A stretch of 64,000 nucleotides of DNA from Closterium sp. NIES-65. Taxonomy: Eukaryota; Streptophyta; Zygnematophyceae; Desmidiales; Closteriaceae. This document shows, piece after piece, positions 44,640-56,008 of this stretch. Numbering within the stretch: position 1 is the stretch's first letter; each line of letters opens with the position of its first letter. The position numbers were made by a program, and so were the translations under genes. The notes under the pieces were generated by a model that did no database searches, was not told the DNA's origin, and was given only the letters and a program-made list of their open reading frames with translations. The stretch lies in contig CANXME010002489.1 in NCBI GenBank assembly GCA_948144175.1, positions 146,078 to 210,077 on the forward strand, read 5' to 3'.

Positions 44640-45470
44640 CCGGACAGGGCGGCTCGGGCGGCTCGGCTGCAGGGCGACTCGGCGGCTCGGCGGCTCGGTT
44701 GCAGGGCGGCTCGGCGGCTCGGCGGCTTGGCGGCTCGGCTGCTCGGCTGCTGGGCGGCTTGGCTGCAGGGCGGCTCGGCGGCTGGGCGGCTCGGCGGTTC
44801 GGCTGCAGGGCGGCGCGGCGGTCGGCTGCTCGGCTGGGCGTGGCGGCTTGGGTGGCTCGGGTGGCGGGCGGCGCTGCAACAGGCTACGGCGGCTGCGCCG
44901 TAGTGGTGGCGGCGGGGCCGTGATGGGACGGCGGCGAGGCCGGCAGAGGCAGTGCCGGGGCCGCAAGTAAGGGCGGTGGGGCCGCAGGTAGGTGGCGGGG
45001 CCGCAGGTAGGTGGCGGGGCCGCAGGTAGGTGGCGGGGCCAGCAGGTAGGCGCCGGGGTCACACAGGTACGCGTCGGGGCCGCAGGTAGGCGCCGGGGCC
45101 GCAGGTAGGTGGCGGGGCCGCAGGTAGGTGGCGGGGCCGCAGGTAGGTGGCGGGGCCAGCAGGTAGGCACCGGTGCCGCAGGTAAAGGCGGCGGGGCCGC
45201 AGGTAGGTGGCGGGGCCGCAGGTAGGTGGCGGGGCCAGCAGGTAGGCGCCGGGGCCGCAGGTAAGGGCGGCGGTAGGGCCGCAGGGCGGCGCGAGGGCCG
45301 CGGGGCAGGCGACGAGGCCACAGGGCGGCGGATCGGGGCCGGGAGAGGGCAGTGCGAGGGCCACGGGGTAGGCGATGAGGCCGCAGGGCGGCGGGTCGGG
45401 GCCAGGAAGGGCGGCGCGAGGGCCGCGAGGTAGGCGACGGGGCCGCTAGGGCCACTGATCGGGGCCGCAA
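44640..45470 (-). repeat. D leader GC-rich tandem arrays
   Basis: (CGGCTCGG)n-type DNA at 44650-44880, followed by units of about 18-20 bp, GGTGGCGGGGCCGCAGGTA, at 44960-45270. Similar GC-rich DNA continues to 45470. Confidence 0.8.
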
Positions 45471-45555
45471 GGGCGGCGCGACGGGGTCGAGAAGGGGAGC
45501 GCGACTCGGGCTAGGGTTGAGCGCGCTCCGGGCAGGAAAAAAAAAATATCGAGTT

Positions 45556-45601
45556 GGTGGGCCCTAGGAACAGTTCCCACGAGGGAACCTGCTTGATACC
45601 A
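45556..45601 (-). promoter_or_regulatory. D primer-binding site, hairpin and GGGCCCACC box
   Basis: The minus strand reads TGGTATCAAGCAGGT, the stem GTTCCC-TCGT-GGGAAC (45573-45588), then GGGCCCACC (45556-45564), 37 bp from the LTR. Confidence 0.78.
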
Positions 45602-45732
45602 TGAGAAAACTGAAACGAGAATGAATGAACTATGAAACAGTTGGGTACAAGTACTAACCCTACCTGGGTTGTACCCCATATCGGCTACCCCACTACAGCC
45701 TAAACAGAAGCATAAGCTATAATGTTCTGACA
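45602..45732 (-). repeat. D 5' LTR (right)
   Basis: 131 bp; followed by GTCCC, the right copy of the target duplication. Confidence 0.9.
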
Positions 45733-45751
45733 GTCCCGAGGACCTAACTCT

Positions 45752-45762
45752 GTGGGCCCACC
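45752..45762 (+). promoter_or_regulatory. F GTGGGCCCACC box
   Basis: The full palindromic form of the box shared by six elements. It agrees with the consensus bound by plant TCP transcription factors (GTGGGNCCCAC). A T-run follows. Confidence 0.5.
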
Positions 45763-45824
45763 GTCCCTTTTTTTTTCGAGTCGCCCGCCCTACTGTCGCC
45801 CCAAGCGGGCCCTACTATCGCGTC

Positions 45825-46440
45825 GCGCCATGCTGCTGCGTCGCGCCCTGCTGCTGCGTCGCGCCCTGCTGCTGCGTCGCGCCCTGCTGCTGCGTCGCGC
45901 CCTACTGCTGCGTCGCGCCCTGCTGCTGCGTCGCGCCCTACTGCCGCGTCGCACCCTTCAGCTGCGTCGCACCCTTCGGCCGCGTCGCGCCCTGCTGCCG
46001 CGTCGCGCACCCAGCAGCGTCGCGCACGCTGCTGCCGCGTCGCCCGCCCGCCGCGTCGCGCGCCCTTCAGCCGCGTCGCCTGCCCTGCCGCGTCGCGCGC
46101 GCTGCTGCCGCGACGCCCGCCCTGCCGCGTTGAGCGCTGCTGCCGCGACGCCCGCCCTGCCGCGTCGCGCGCGCTGCTGCCGCAACGCCCGCCCTGCTGC
46201 GTTGCGCGCCCTGCTGCCGCCTCGCCCGCCCTACGTCGCGTGCCTGCTGCCGCCTCGCCCGCCCTGCTGCGTCGCGCGCCTGCTGCCGCCTCGCCCGCCG
46301 TGCTGCGACGCGTGCCTGTTGCCGCCTCGCCCACCTTGCTGCGTCGCGCGCCCTACTGCCGCGCCGGCCGCCGTGCTGTGTTGCACGCCTTGCTCGTCGC
46401 GCTCCCTGTTGCCGCGCGCTCTGCCTGACACGTTACCTGT
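45825..46440 (+). repeat. F leader tandem array
   Basis: Units of 15-45 bp built on CTGCTGCGTCGCGCC. It gives an open frame continuous with gag upstream of its ATG, but the Leu/Arg/Ala repeat sequence is not thought to be part of the protein. Confidence 0.78.
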
Positions 46441-49400
46441 GCTAGCGCGCCCTCCAAGCACTATGGCCACTCTTCGTGTTCTTTCCTTCGACACTGAGGG
46501 CCGCCCGGTAGAGTTCGACGCCGGGCTAGATGACCTGCAGCTCTACCTCATTAGCATCAGCAAAGACGAGATCTCCCTCTTTGACCACACCTCCGGTGCC
46601 CTAGCCGCTCCTGCTGACACAGCTGCCCTTAGCGAGCGCTCTCAGTGGCTGACATGCGATGATGCTACCCGCCTTGCTATTCGCAACCACCTGCCGCTAG
46701 CGGAACTCAAACACTTTGGCGAGCACAAAACTGCTAAGGCCCTGTACGACGCTGTAGTCGCTCGCTACTCCTCCCCTGCCACTGCTGCGCTCAGCCATCT
46801 CATGCTGCCGTACCTGTTCCCCGAGCTGTCGAGCTTTGCCACTGTAGCTGACCTCATCACCCACCTTTGCTCTAGTGACACTCGTATCCGTGCCACACTC
46901 TGCAAGGATTTTGTTGCCCAGCACCCCCCTCCGATGTACTGGACGCTCCACTTTATAGTGACCCGCCTCCCAGACACCCTTCGCTCAGTCAGGGACCACT
47001 TCCTAGCGCACTGTCCCTCTGACCTCACCATAGACCTCCTAGAGGAGCACCTCTTAGCCGCTGAGAGCAGCATTGTGAGTGTGGCTGCTGCTCGTGGCGC
47101 TCCTCGCACCCCCATCTTTGAGGGGTGCGCTTCTTCCCCTCTTGCCCCCTCCTACGCCACTGCTGCCGTCGTAGACTTCCTTGGAGCCGACTCGGTTGGT
47201 GCTGCCTCCACTTCTACCGGGCGGCGCCGCAACGGCAAGGGCAAGGGGGGCAAGGGCGGTGGTGGTAGTGGCGGCGGAGGAGGAGGTGGAGGAGGTGGGG
47301 GTGGCGGTGGGAGTGGAGGCAGTGGCGGCGGGGGTGCTGGTGGGAGTGGCAGCGGCGGTGGTGGAGGTGGTGGTGGCGGCGGCGGCGGTGGGAGTGGCGG
47401 TGGTGGCGGTAGCGGCAGTGGTGGAGGCAGTGGAGGTGGTGGCGGTCGTGGTGGAGGCGCTGGTCAGAGACAGTAGCAGCAGCGGTCCCTTACGCCTCAG
47501 CAACTTCGTGAGTGGTTGGCTCAGAGGGGTACGTCTGGGGGTACTCGCTGTCCGTATGTCATTCACACCGGTGAGCGTGCTGGTCAGACATGCGGCAAGC
47601 CCCACCCCCAGCAGCGTTACTTCTCCCGCCTTGACGACGCCTGGCGTGAGGAGATGGGTGCAGAGGTTGAGACCCCTCGCTGGTTTGATCTGCTTAAGAA
47701 GGGTTAGACATTTTTGCTCTTGACTATGATGCTATTCTTGCTAACATGCATGCATTGTCTGTTAGTGCTGAGGGTGACTGCTACCTGTGTCTGCTGCCTG
47801 ATCCAGGTATAGAGTCTGCGGCTCTTGGTGCTTGCGAGTCTGCGCTTTCAGGTACCGCGTCTGTTGCCTTAGGTGCGGGTGAGTCTGCGTTGTCCGGTAC
47901 TGCACCTCCTACCGCCTTGCACACCTTCACTCTTGACTCAGGTGCTTCCAGGTGTTTCTTCCGTGACAACACAGCCCTCACACCGCTCCTTGCACCAGTT
48001 GCAGTCTCCCTGGCTGACCCTTCAGGGGGTCCAGTCCTTGCACGGTCTACCACTGTGCTTCCTTGCCCAGCGGTCCTGTCTGGTTCGCTGTCAGGTCTCC
48101 ACCTCCCCTCGTTCTCTACGAACTTGGTGAGCAACGCTGTCCTTCAGGACCACTGGGTTGATACCTTCACCCCTGGAGGACAGCGTGTGGCGATCTGTAC
48201 GTGCTCCAAGACTGGGCGAGACCTGGCCATGTTCATGTGTGCGCCAGGGTCGAGCCTTTACACACTGACCACTGTGTCTCCCCAGGTCGCTGCTGTCGGT
48301 CAGGCGTCTGCATCAGGGCAGCTAGACTCCCCTTGCTCGTGTCGCTCTCTGTCGCACCAGACCATTCTCTGGCACCACCGTCTGGGCCACCCCTCCCTGC
48401 CCCGTCTTAGAGACATGCACCGTCGCGTCCTTGTGTCCGGTCTTCCTCGGACCCTGCCTCCCCTCCTTGCTTTGCCTGCCCCTGCCTGCCTTCCTTGCGT
48501 CGAGGGGCGGTAGCACGCCGCTCCTCACTCCTCCTCGTTTCCTCCGACAGAGGCTCCGCTGCAGACTCTCCACATGGACGTGTGGGGTCCCCGCCCGCGT
48601 CAGCGGACGGGGTGGAGAGCGGTACTTCTTGCTGGTAGTTGACGACTTCTCGCGTTACACCACGGTCTTCCCCTTGCGCACCAAGGGTGAGGCCCGTGCT
48701 GTCCTGATCCCTTGGATCCGAGCGGTTCGTCTACAGCTACGTAGGAGGTTTCAGACCGACCTCCCTGTTCTGCGTCTGCACTCTGAGAGGGGCGGAGAGT
48801 TCGCCTCCGACCTCTTGCACAGCTTCTGTCAGGAGGAGGGCATCACCCAGTCTTACACGCTTCCGAGCTCACTGCAGCAAAATGGGGTTGCTGAGCGCCA
48901 CATTGGCATGGTCATGGAGATCGCTCGTACCTCCTTGATCCATGTGGCGGCTCCCCATTTTCTGTGGCCGTTTGCGGTCCGGTACGCCGCACAACAGCTC
49001 AACCTCTGGCCCCGTGTCTCAGTTCCAGAGACCTCGCCCACACTGAGGTGGACGGGGGAGGTTGGTGATGCGTCGGTGTTCCGGGTCTGGGGTGCCCGTG
49101 CTCTTGTTCGCGATACGTCCGCGGACAAGCTCTCCTCCCGCACCCTTCCCTGTGTCTTCCTCGGCTTTCTGACTGACGCGCCTGGCTGGCAGTTTTACCA
49201 CCCCGCCTCGCGCACTGTCCTGTCTTCTCAAGACGTCACCTTTGACGAGTCAGTCCCTTTCTACCGCCTCTTTCCCTACCACACTGCCCCTCTCCCTCCC
49301 CCGCCGCTCTTCCTCGCTCCAGGTCCCCCTCCGGTAGACCCCCTCCCCCCCCAAGGTCCTGCTCCTTCAGGTGTGTCTCAGGTATACCCACCTCCCTTAG

Positions 49401-50517
49401 CTGAGCTTGACGAGGTCACTAGCGACTCAGGTGCTGCTGAGGGTGGTACTGCTCGAGGTGCTGCGTCTGGAGGTGCTGAGCCACGGCGTGAGGTACTGGA
49501 GAGTGCGGAGCCTGGGGGTGCTGAGCCGGTGCGTGAGGTGCTGGAGAGTGCGGAGCCTGGGGGTGCCGAGCCGGAGCGTGAGGTGCTGGAGAGTGCGGAG
49601 CCTAGGGGTTCTGTGTCGGTGCGTGAGGTCCTGGAGGGTGCAGAGCCTGGGCGCACTGCGCTGGAGGGTGCTGGACCGGTTTCTCGCCGGCCCCTTACAC
49701 CAGAGGAGCTGCGAGAGTGGTTTGCAGTTTGTCAGCGACTGTGGAGGCGTCCTGGAGTTCGCGGTTCTGCAGCTAGAGCTGGCGACCCTCGTGCTGCTAA
49801 CACCACAGGCCCTGGAGGTGCTCGTATTGGAGGTACTAGAGCTGCCGGGGCCGGTGGTGGTGGAGGAGGTCCTGCTGTAGGCTCTGGTACTGGAGGTACC
49901 GGGTCTGGGGGTGGGACTGCTGGAGGTACTGGAGCTAGAGACTCTGGAGCTGCTGGTTCTAGTTCTGGGGGTGCTGCTGGTGGTGCTGCTGGTGTTGGAC
50001 CTGCTGACGGTGCTGCTGGAGCTGCCGGTGGAGCTGGTGGAGCTGGTGGAGCTGGTGGTGGTGCTGCTGTTGGTACTATTGGTGCTGGGACTGCTGGAGG
50101 TGCTGTTGGAGCTGTCGGTGGAGCTGGTGGAGCTGGTGGAGCCGCCGGTGCTGGAGCTGCTGGAGGTGCTGCTGGAGCTGCCGGAAGAGCTGGTGGAGCT
50201 GCTGGTGCTGCTGGTGGTGCTGCTGGTGGAGCCGCTGGTGCTGGAGCTGCTGAAGGTACTACTCGAGCTGCTGGTGGAGCTGCTGGAGCTGCTGTTGGTG
50301 CTCCTGCTGGTTCTCAGGGTGCTGAGCGGCCGCGGCCGTACTTCGTTCCGCTCCTTGAGCAGGTTCTTGGTCTCCCGTCTTCTCCTAGTCCACCCCCTTC
50401 CTTAGAGTGTTCACCGCCTGTCCTGTCGCAGTCACAGCTACAGCCCACCTCCCCACTGCCTGCTCTGCCTCCTTACGCTGGTCCGACAGGAGGTCTTGCT
50501 GAGCGTCGTGAGCCTAC

Positions 50518-50647
50518 TGACAAAATTAGAAGAAAGAAAGAGGGTTGAACTAGCAGAAATGGGGATACAAATAGCAAACCCTAGAAGGGTTGTACTCGCT
50601 ATAGAGCACCCCACTATAGGCTAGAACATAAGAATAACATTCTGACA
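50518..50647 (-). repeat. E3b 3' LTR (left)
   Basis: 130 bp; one base different from the right LTR. Confidence 0.92.
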
Positions 50648-51379
50648 CACCCCCATAGCCAAAGTGGGGTGTAATCAGCAGAGTAGGCAAAGCAGTACAA
50701 GCTCAGGGTGGATCACAATGTCACCACACATTCTGAGCACAAGTTCAAGAAGAAATAGTTTAGAGTGCACAATTATTAGCAAAGCTAGTGGTGGTCACAA
50801 CGGGCAGGTGAGGAGGAGGAGGGAGAGTGAGAGGAGAGGAGATAGAAGGCGGCGGCTGAAGCTGCAGACACACGGGCAACAGGAGTGGCGAGCACAGTGG
50901 CTACCGGACTAAGCGCCCGGACTACAGGAGTAACAGGCCCCGCGGCTCAAGTAGCGGCAGACGGGCAACGGACCCACAGGCGACTGGCTCAGCGACAAGC
51001 TCACTGGGCTACCGGGACAGCGCCCCGGACTACAGGTGCTGCTGACGACAAACTGGCAACCTCCGCTCATCCTCCCGCACACAGTCCCACCCCCCCTGAT
51101 ACACACCCACTGCTACACCGCTAGCTCTACTCCCACGCACCCCCCTTAAACCCTAAACCCAGTCTCCCACAGATCCACCCCCCTCAGCGACAGCTGCAGC
51201 AGTGGGAGACGAAGGAGGAGGAGGAGCAAAGGGAGGAAGGAACACCGGCCACCCCCATACCCGCCACCCCACAGCAAGCGGCCCCCCTCAGGTCGCCTCG
51301 ACAGACGACGGGAAAAGGGGGGGGGGGGTGGGGGGGGGGGGGGGGAAGGGGGTGTGGTGAAAGGGGCCCACCACGGGCC

Positions 51380-51695
51380 TGGATGGAGGGCGGGGCCGCG
51401 ACGAGGGGCGGGGCCGCGACGGTCGGGGCGGGGCCGCGACGTAGGGCGGGGCCGTTTCGAGGGGCGGGGCCGCGACGCAGGGCGGGGCCGCGACGTAGGG
51501 CGGGGCCGCGTCGAGGGGCGGGGCCGCGACGTTCGGGGCGGGGCCGCGACGTAGGGCGGGGCCGCTTCGAGGGGCGGGGCCGCGACGCAGGGCGGGGCCG
51601 CGACGTAGGGCGGGGCCGCGTCAAGGGGCGGGGCCGCGACGGTCGGGGCGGGGCTGCGACGAGGGGCGGGGCCGCGACGCAGGGGGGGGCCGCGA
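51380..51695 (-). repeat. E3b GC-rich tandem array
   Basis: The same GGGGCGGGGCCGCGACG units as E3 with fewer copies. Confidence 0.85.
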
Positions 51696-51855
51696 CGTAG
51701 GGCAGAAGCCCGCCGCGCGCCTCGGGGCGCACAGCGGGCAAAGAACCGCCGCGCGCCTCGGGGCGCACGGCGGGCAGAAAACCGCCGCGCGCCTCGGGGC
51801 GCACGGCGGGAGGAAAAAGTAGCAGCGGAAGCGAGGTGGTAACCCACCCACAGGA

Positions 51856-51888
51856 TCGATCCAAGGGGATCGACGTGCTCTGATAGCA
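51856..51888 (-). promoter_or_regulatory. E3b primer-binding site and hairpin
   Basis: The minus strand reads TGCTATCAGAGCACGTCGATCC, with the stem TCGATCC-CCTT-GGATCGA at 51856-51873, as in E3. Confidence 0.75.
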
Positions 51889-52018
51889 TGACAAAATTAG
51901 AAGAAAGAAAGAGGGTTGAACTAGCAGAAATGGGGATACAAATAGCAAACCCTAGAAGGGTTGTACTCGCTATAGAGCACCCCACTACAGGCTAGAACAT
52001 AAGAATAACATTCTGACA
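51889..52018 (-). repeat. E3b 5' LTR (right)
   Basis: 130 bp, followed by the CCTAC duplication and the resumed F coding sequence. Confidence 0.92.
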
Positions 52019-54317
52019 CCTACGTCTCGTCTTGCGTCGCCTGTTCGTGCAGCTCGCGCCAGTCGTCGTAGTTTGCGTCCTCCTCCTGTCGCTGGCACGC
52101 ACCGGATGACTCTGCGTCCTTCCACTGCTCCGCAGCGTGTCCCTCTCCCGTCTCCGCCTGCGTCCTCTCTTCTTGCCCTTGCTGACCCGGAGTCTGACTC
52201 CCTTCGTGCTACTAGTCCTACGATCACGCGTCTCCTTGCCACAGTTGTCACTGACCCTTCCTTTGAGTCTGCTGCTGCGTCTGCTCTTGTTGCTGAGCTT
52301 GTTGACTTTGCTGCTTGCTGTCGTCTAGACTACGCTGCTAGTCTTGTTGCTGAGTCTGAGTCTGTCTGTCCTCCGTCCGTCGGGGGTGAGTGTGCCGTTG
52401 GCACTGACGTCCTTGAGGATAGGCAGGAGGACTTCCAGTGTTTGGCTGCTACTTCACCTCATCTCGTGTCCATGCTGCTTGCCCCTGAGGGAGACCCGGA
52501 TGCACTAAACATCCCGACTCCGCGCTCTTACGCAGAGGCGGTTGAGGGTCCCTACTCCTCTCAGTGGCAGGCAGCCATGGATGCAAAGATGGCTTCCTGG
52601 AAGTCTACAGGCACCTACGTTGACGAGGTTCCCCCACCTGTGGCGAACATTGTTGATGACATGTGGATCTTTAGGGTGAAGCGGCCGCCGGGTTCTCCGC
52701 CTGTCTTCAAGGCGCGTTACGTGGCTCAAGGCTTCAGTCAGCGGCAGGGAGTTGACTACTTTCAGACCTTCTCTCCCACCCCGAAGATGACCACTCTTTG
52801 GGTGCTGCTGCACGTCGCTGCTCAGCGTGACTACGAGCTTCACTCTCTTGACTTCAGCACATCCTTTCTACAGGGCAGCCTGCACGAGGAGATCTGGCTG
52901 CGCCGCCCACCTGGCTTCACTGGGTCGTTTCCCCTTGGTACCCAGTGGAGCCTCTAGCGGCCAGTCTACGGTCTCTGCCAGGCACCTCGTGAGTGGCACG
53001 ACACACTGAGGACTACACTTGCGGCTCTTGGGTTTGCTCCTTCTACTTCTGACCCGTCGCTGTTTGTGCGCACCGACACTTTGATGCCGCCGTTCTACAT
53101 CCTCGTGTACGTTGATGACTTGGTCTTTGCTACTGCTGACACTAAGGCACTGACTCTAGTGAAGTCGGAGCTGCAGACGAGACACATGTGCACAGACCTG
53201 GGTGAGGTGCGCAGCTATCTTGGCTTGCAGATCACTCGGGACAGAGCACGCCACACCATCACTCCGACCCAGTCACACATGGTGCAGCAGGTCCTTTAGC
53301 GCTTCGACTTCCAGTACTCCTCGCCACAGTCCACTCCTCTGCCTACTGGTCACTCGCTCTCAGCTCTGCCTTCGAATGAATTCGTAGAGCCGAGTGGCCC
53401 GTATCCAGAGCTTGTGGGCTGCCTCATGTACCTGATGACCTGCACTCGCCCTGACCTCGCTTACCCTCTTAGCATCCTGGCACGCTACATTGTGCCCGGG
53501 AGACACCATCCAGAGCACTGGAAGGCAGCTAAGAGGGTGATGCGCTACTTGTGCAGTACGTCAGGCATGGGGCTCGTGCTTGGAGGACGGGGTCCCGTTG
53601 TCCTCACTGGCCACGCAGACGCTTCTTGGGTTGACGACTTGGCTACGCAGCGGTCGTCATAGGGTTACACCTTCAGCCTTGGCTCCAGTTCTCTTTCTTG
53701 GCGATCTACTCGCTTGCTTCTATTCTTAGCTCCAGTTGTGAGGCCGAGATATACGCAGGGGCAATGGCTGCACAGGAGCTTCGCTGGCTCACCTACCTGC
53801 TGACCGACCTGGGCGAGGCGCCTCGTTCTCCTCCAGTTCTGTACGTTGACAACAAGGCAATGCTTGCCTTGTGTTGCGAGCAGAGACTGGAGCACAGAAC
53901 GAAGCACCTCACTCTTCGCTACTTCCTTGCTCGAGAGTTGCAGCAGCGTGGTCAGCTTCGTCTTGCCTACGTGGCCTCTCAGGCCAACACTGCTGATGTG
54001 CTCACCAAGGCACTTTCGCCTCGTCACCATCGGCGCTTCTGTACTGCACTTGGCCTTGTTCTTGTGTCTTCTCACTCACTTACTTCTTGACCTTGCCTGT
54101 ACTGTGATCTATATTGTATACCTGCATGCATGCACTTGTTAGGTAGTGATCACTGTACTTTTGCTGTTGCATTTATATCTCTGTATGCGGACTGGCCTTA
54201 TGGCCCTTTACTTTTGCTCAGATTGTGTGGTGACGTTGTGATCCACCCTGAGCTTGCTTTGCTTCTCTTGAATGGTCTTGTGACCCCTTGTTCTCCCCCA
54301 CTTTGCCTATGGGGGTG

Positions 54318-54450
54318 TGGTAAACTATATATATGCCATATATGTTTAGGCTGTAGTGGGGTAGCTAATATGGGGTACAGCCCCTTCTAGGGTTTTATAT
54401 TTGTACCCAACTCTTTCATAGTTCGTTCATTCCTGCCTAGTATTCTGATA
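54318..54450 (+). repeat. F 3' LTR
   Basis: 133 bp after the polypurine tract CTATGGGGGTG. Confidence 0.87.
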
Positions 54451-54688
54451 AGATCTACATCCGCTCGATCTACGGCCCACATTCCAACTTTCAGTTCATT
54501 TGGGACAGTTCATCATCAACCGTCAGATCGAAATCGGACTTCATCAACGGCCGGCATTCCAACCTTTCTTCAAATTTGTTGAAGACAATTTCAGCCGTCG
54601 GATTTACTTGGGCCGGAAGATCAACAGTGTTCTCGTTATGGAGAGACTCGTTTACGTACAGGGAAAGCTTATTTGGAAGGTGGGAGAG
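54451..54688. other. Non-coding DNA after F
   Basis: Contains a GACAATTTCAGCCGTCGG motif like those of repeat R. No gene seen. Confidence 0.4.
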
Positions 54689-54961
54689 TTTAAGGAATTA
54701 GAATTCCTTACTGTAGTCAGTTATTAGCGAAGACATCGCGAAGGTCACGCGAGGAACCTGTTCGGCCTATTTCGTCGGCCGAACCACCCCCGAGTCGGCC
54801 TCCGCTCCAATCGCATCCATCACCGAGCCATCCTCGCCCAAGCTCACCGCCTTGCTAGGACTTCCCCTATTTAGGCCTCGTCACTTTGTGATTTCAGTCA
54901 TTCAGTAATTCTCATTCTCGTTATTCGTTTTACTGCGCACTCTGCAAGTTCATTCATAACA
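54689..54961 (+). repeat. Dispersed LTR-like repeat, copy 2
   Basis: About 273 bp, beginning with the 9-bp inverted repeat TAAGGAATT-AG-AATTCCTTA and ending CATTCATAACA. Matches 11073-11309 and 55289-55560. Confidence 0.7.
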
Positions 54962-55288
54962 CTCCTTGTCACTCCCATAGCTCGCAAGACCCTGCTACCA
55001 GCACTTACAAGATTTCCCACCAACACTTACCATGGCAACACCCACGTGTACTCAATGCCTTGGACCTCACTTCTTGGCATTTGCGAACACCAAACACCGC
55101 TGGTAACATCACTAGTAATTTAGTTGTGCAACAAATCATGCTAGCCAGGAAACTTGATAAAAACGCCCAATGCGCTGTGTACAGTATCGGTGCCCAAAAG
55201 AGGTTTGGTTGGCCCACCCCAGGGTCCTCGCTAGTGCTAGAACCTGCCTGATGCATCAGACGGGCCCTTTGGGCCCGTCTTCTGCATC
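54962..55288. other. Spacer between two LTR-like repeats
   Basis: 327 bp with no recognised gene. Near its right end is the perfect hairpin AGACGGGCCC-TTT-GGGCCCGTCT (55258-55280), preceded by the palindrome TGATGCATCA. Possibly the interior of a miniature LTR element, but no primer site, polypurine tract or flanking duplication supports that. Confidence 0.4.
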
Positions 55289-55560
55289 TGTAAGGATTTA
55301 CAAATCCTTACTGAGGCACTCGTTAGCGAGGCCATCCCGAGGGTCACGTGACGAACCTGTCCTTCCTATTTCATCACACCGAACCACTCCCGAGTCGGCC
55401 TCCGTTCCAATCGCAACCATCACCGAGCCATCCTCGCCCAACCTCCCCGCCTAGCTAGGTTTTCCCCTATTTAGGCCTCGCTACTTCATTGTTTCTTCAT
55501 TCTGTAATTCTCATTCTCGTTATTTGATATTCTACGCACTCTGCAAGTTCATTCATAACA
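55289..55560 (+). repeat. Dispersed LTR-like repeat, copy 3
   Basis: 272 bp, TGTAAGGATT to CATTCATAACA. The opening inverted repeat is TAAGGATTT-AC-AAATCCTTA. Compared with copy 2 both arms changed together. Confidence 0.7.
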
Positions 55561-55616
55561 CCTTGTATTATAGCTACTTTCCTAGCCTACCCCGCTTTTT
55601 AGAGTGTAATATCCCT

Positions 55617-55618
<2 letters not shown>

Positions 55619-55668
<50 letters not shown>
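55619..55668. repeat. Run of 50 G
   Basis: An uninterrupted homopolymer of 50 bases directly after LTR-like DNA and before repeat R. It could be real, or a read or assembly artefact. Confidence 0.8.
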
Positions 55669-55670
<2 letters not shown>

Positions 55671-55744
55671 GAGGAAGGATGTCGTGGGGTCGAGGAGTTG
55701 CTTAGGCCGGCCCGGAGAACTAGTTAGTTGCTCCTCGCGGCTAT

Positions 55745-55882
55745 GTTTTTACGGGTACTCCTTCGGCACCGCCAGATCCTTGCCTCGAACGGTCGCGATC
55801 AACCGTGGCCTCCCTCCACCCGGGCAACGGACAGCTGTAGCTGTCGCGACATTAAACGTGAGTACTATTCCGCTGCGGTTTT
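55745..55882 (+). repeat. Non-coding repeat R, copy 2, first segment
   Basis: 55798-55880 matches 21757-21840 closely (CCCGGGCAACGGACAGCTG, GTCGCGACATTnAACGTGAGT). Interrupted by element H at 55883. Confidence 0.65.
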
Positions 55883-56008
55883 TGTCAAACTTATATGCTA
55901 TAGTTTGTGTAGGCTATAGTGGGGTAGACACTATGGAGTACAACAGTTTTAGGTTTTCATACTTGTACCCACCTCTTTCCTAGTTCATTCATTCCTCGTT
56001 TCTTCACA
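55883..56008 (+). repeat. H 5' LTR
   Basis: 126 bp, TGTCAAACTT to TTCTTCACA, judged by similarity to the other LTRs. Confidence 0.78.

Larger units (their letters stand above)
38257..45732 (-). mobile_element. D: full-length Ty1/copia retrotransposon nested in the leader of F
   Basis: 131-bp LTRs (38257-38387 and 45602-45732) differ at about six positions. The target duplication is GTCAC on the left (38252-38256) and GTCCC on the right (45733-45737), one mismatch. The order on the minus strand is primer site, hairpin, GGGCCCACC, GC-rich leader arrays, gag, pol, polypurine tract. The reverse transcriptase and RNase H part is open, while gag, integrase and linker are broken. Confidence 0.92.
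50518..52018 (-). mobile_element. E3b: second copy of the short non-autonomous element, inside F pol
   Basis: 130-bp LTRs (50518-50647 and 51889-52018) differ at one base. The target duplication CCTAC is exact (50513-50517 and 52019-52023). The interior is almost the same as E3, except for the length of its GC-rich array, the G-run (about 51316-51345) and three instead of two hairpin units. It splits the F linker codons between REPT and the following segment. Two near-identical copies in one window suggest recent activity. Confidence 0.93.
46463..54090 (+). pseudogene. F Gag-Pol polyprotein, interrupted by E3b and point lesions
   Basis: Gag starts MATLRVLSFD and is open through LDDLQLYLIS, SPATAALSHLMLPYLFPEL, KGKGGKGGGG and a Gly-rich tail to TAG at 47474-47476. 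This is the only complete Gag frame in the window. Downstream are TPQQLREWL, C-x13-C-x3-H-x4-Y (last Cys lost), a frameshift near 47705, protease LDSGASRCFF (Asp 47935), TAG at 48511-48513 and a frameshift near 48590. The integrase has the second catalytic Asp as Glu (LHSERGG, 48784). The linker has RPLTPEELREW and a Gly/Ala-rich region up to the E3b insertion. The rest of the linker and reverse transcriptase follow, with TAG at 52955-52957 and 53297-53299, YVDD intact near 53108, and RNase H with TAG at 53660-53662. The natural end is TGA at 54088-54090. Confidence 0.9.
38102..54450 (+). mobile_element. F: Ty1/copia retrotransposon split by D and E3b
   Basis: LTRs of 133 bp at 38102-38234 and 54318-54450 differ at about seven positions and end GATA. 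Flanking 5-mers are AAATC and AGATC. The primer site and leader start at 38235, are cut by element D, and resume at 45733. Gag-Pol runs from 46463, is cut by E3b at 50517, resumes at 52024 and ends at 54090. Removing both inserts gives about 7.36 kb, the usual size for this family. Confidence 0.9.

Noticed and set aside
54689-55560. A complete miniature LTR retrotransposon
   Set aside because: The two LTR-like repeats are in direct order, but there is no primer site or polypurine tract inside, and the flanking 5-mers differ. Kept as repeats only.
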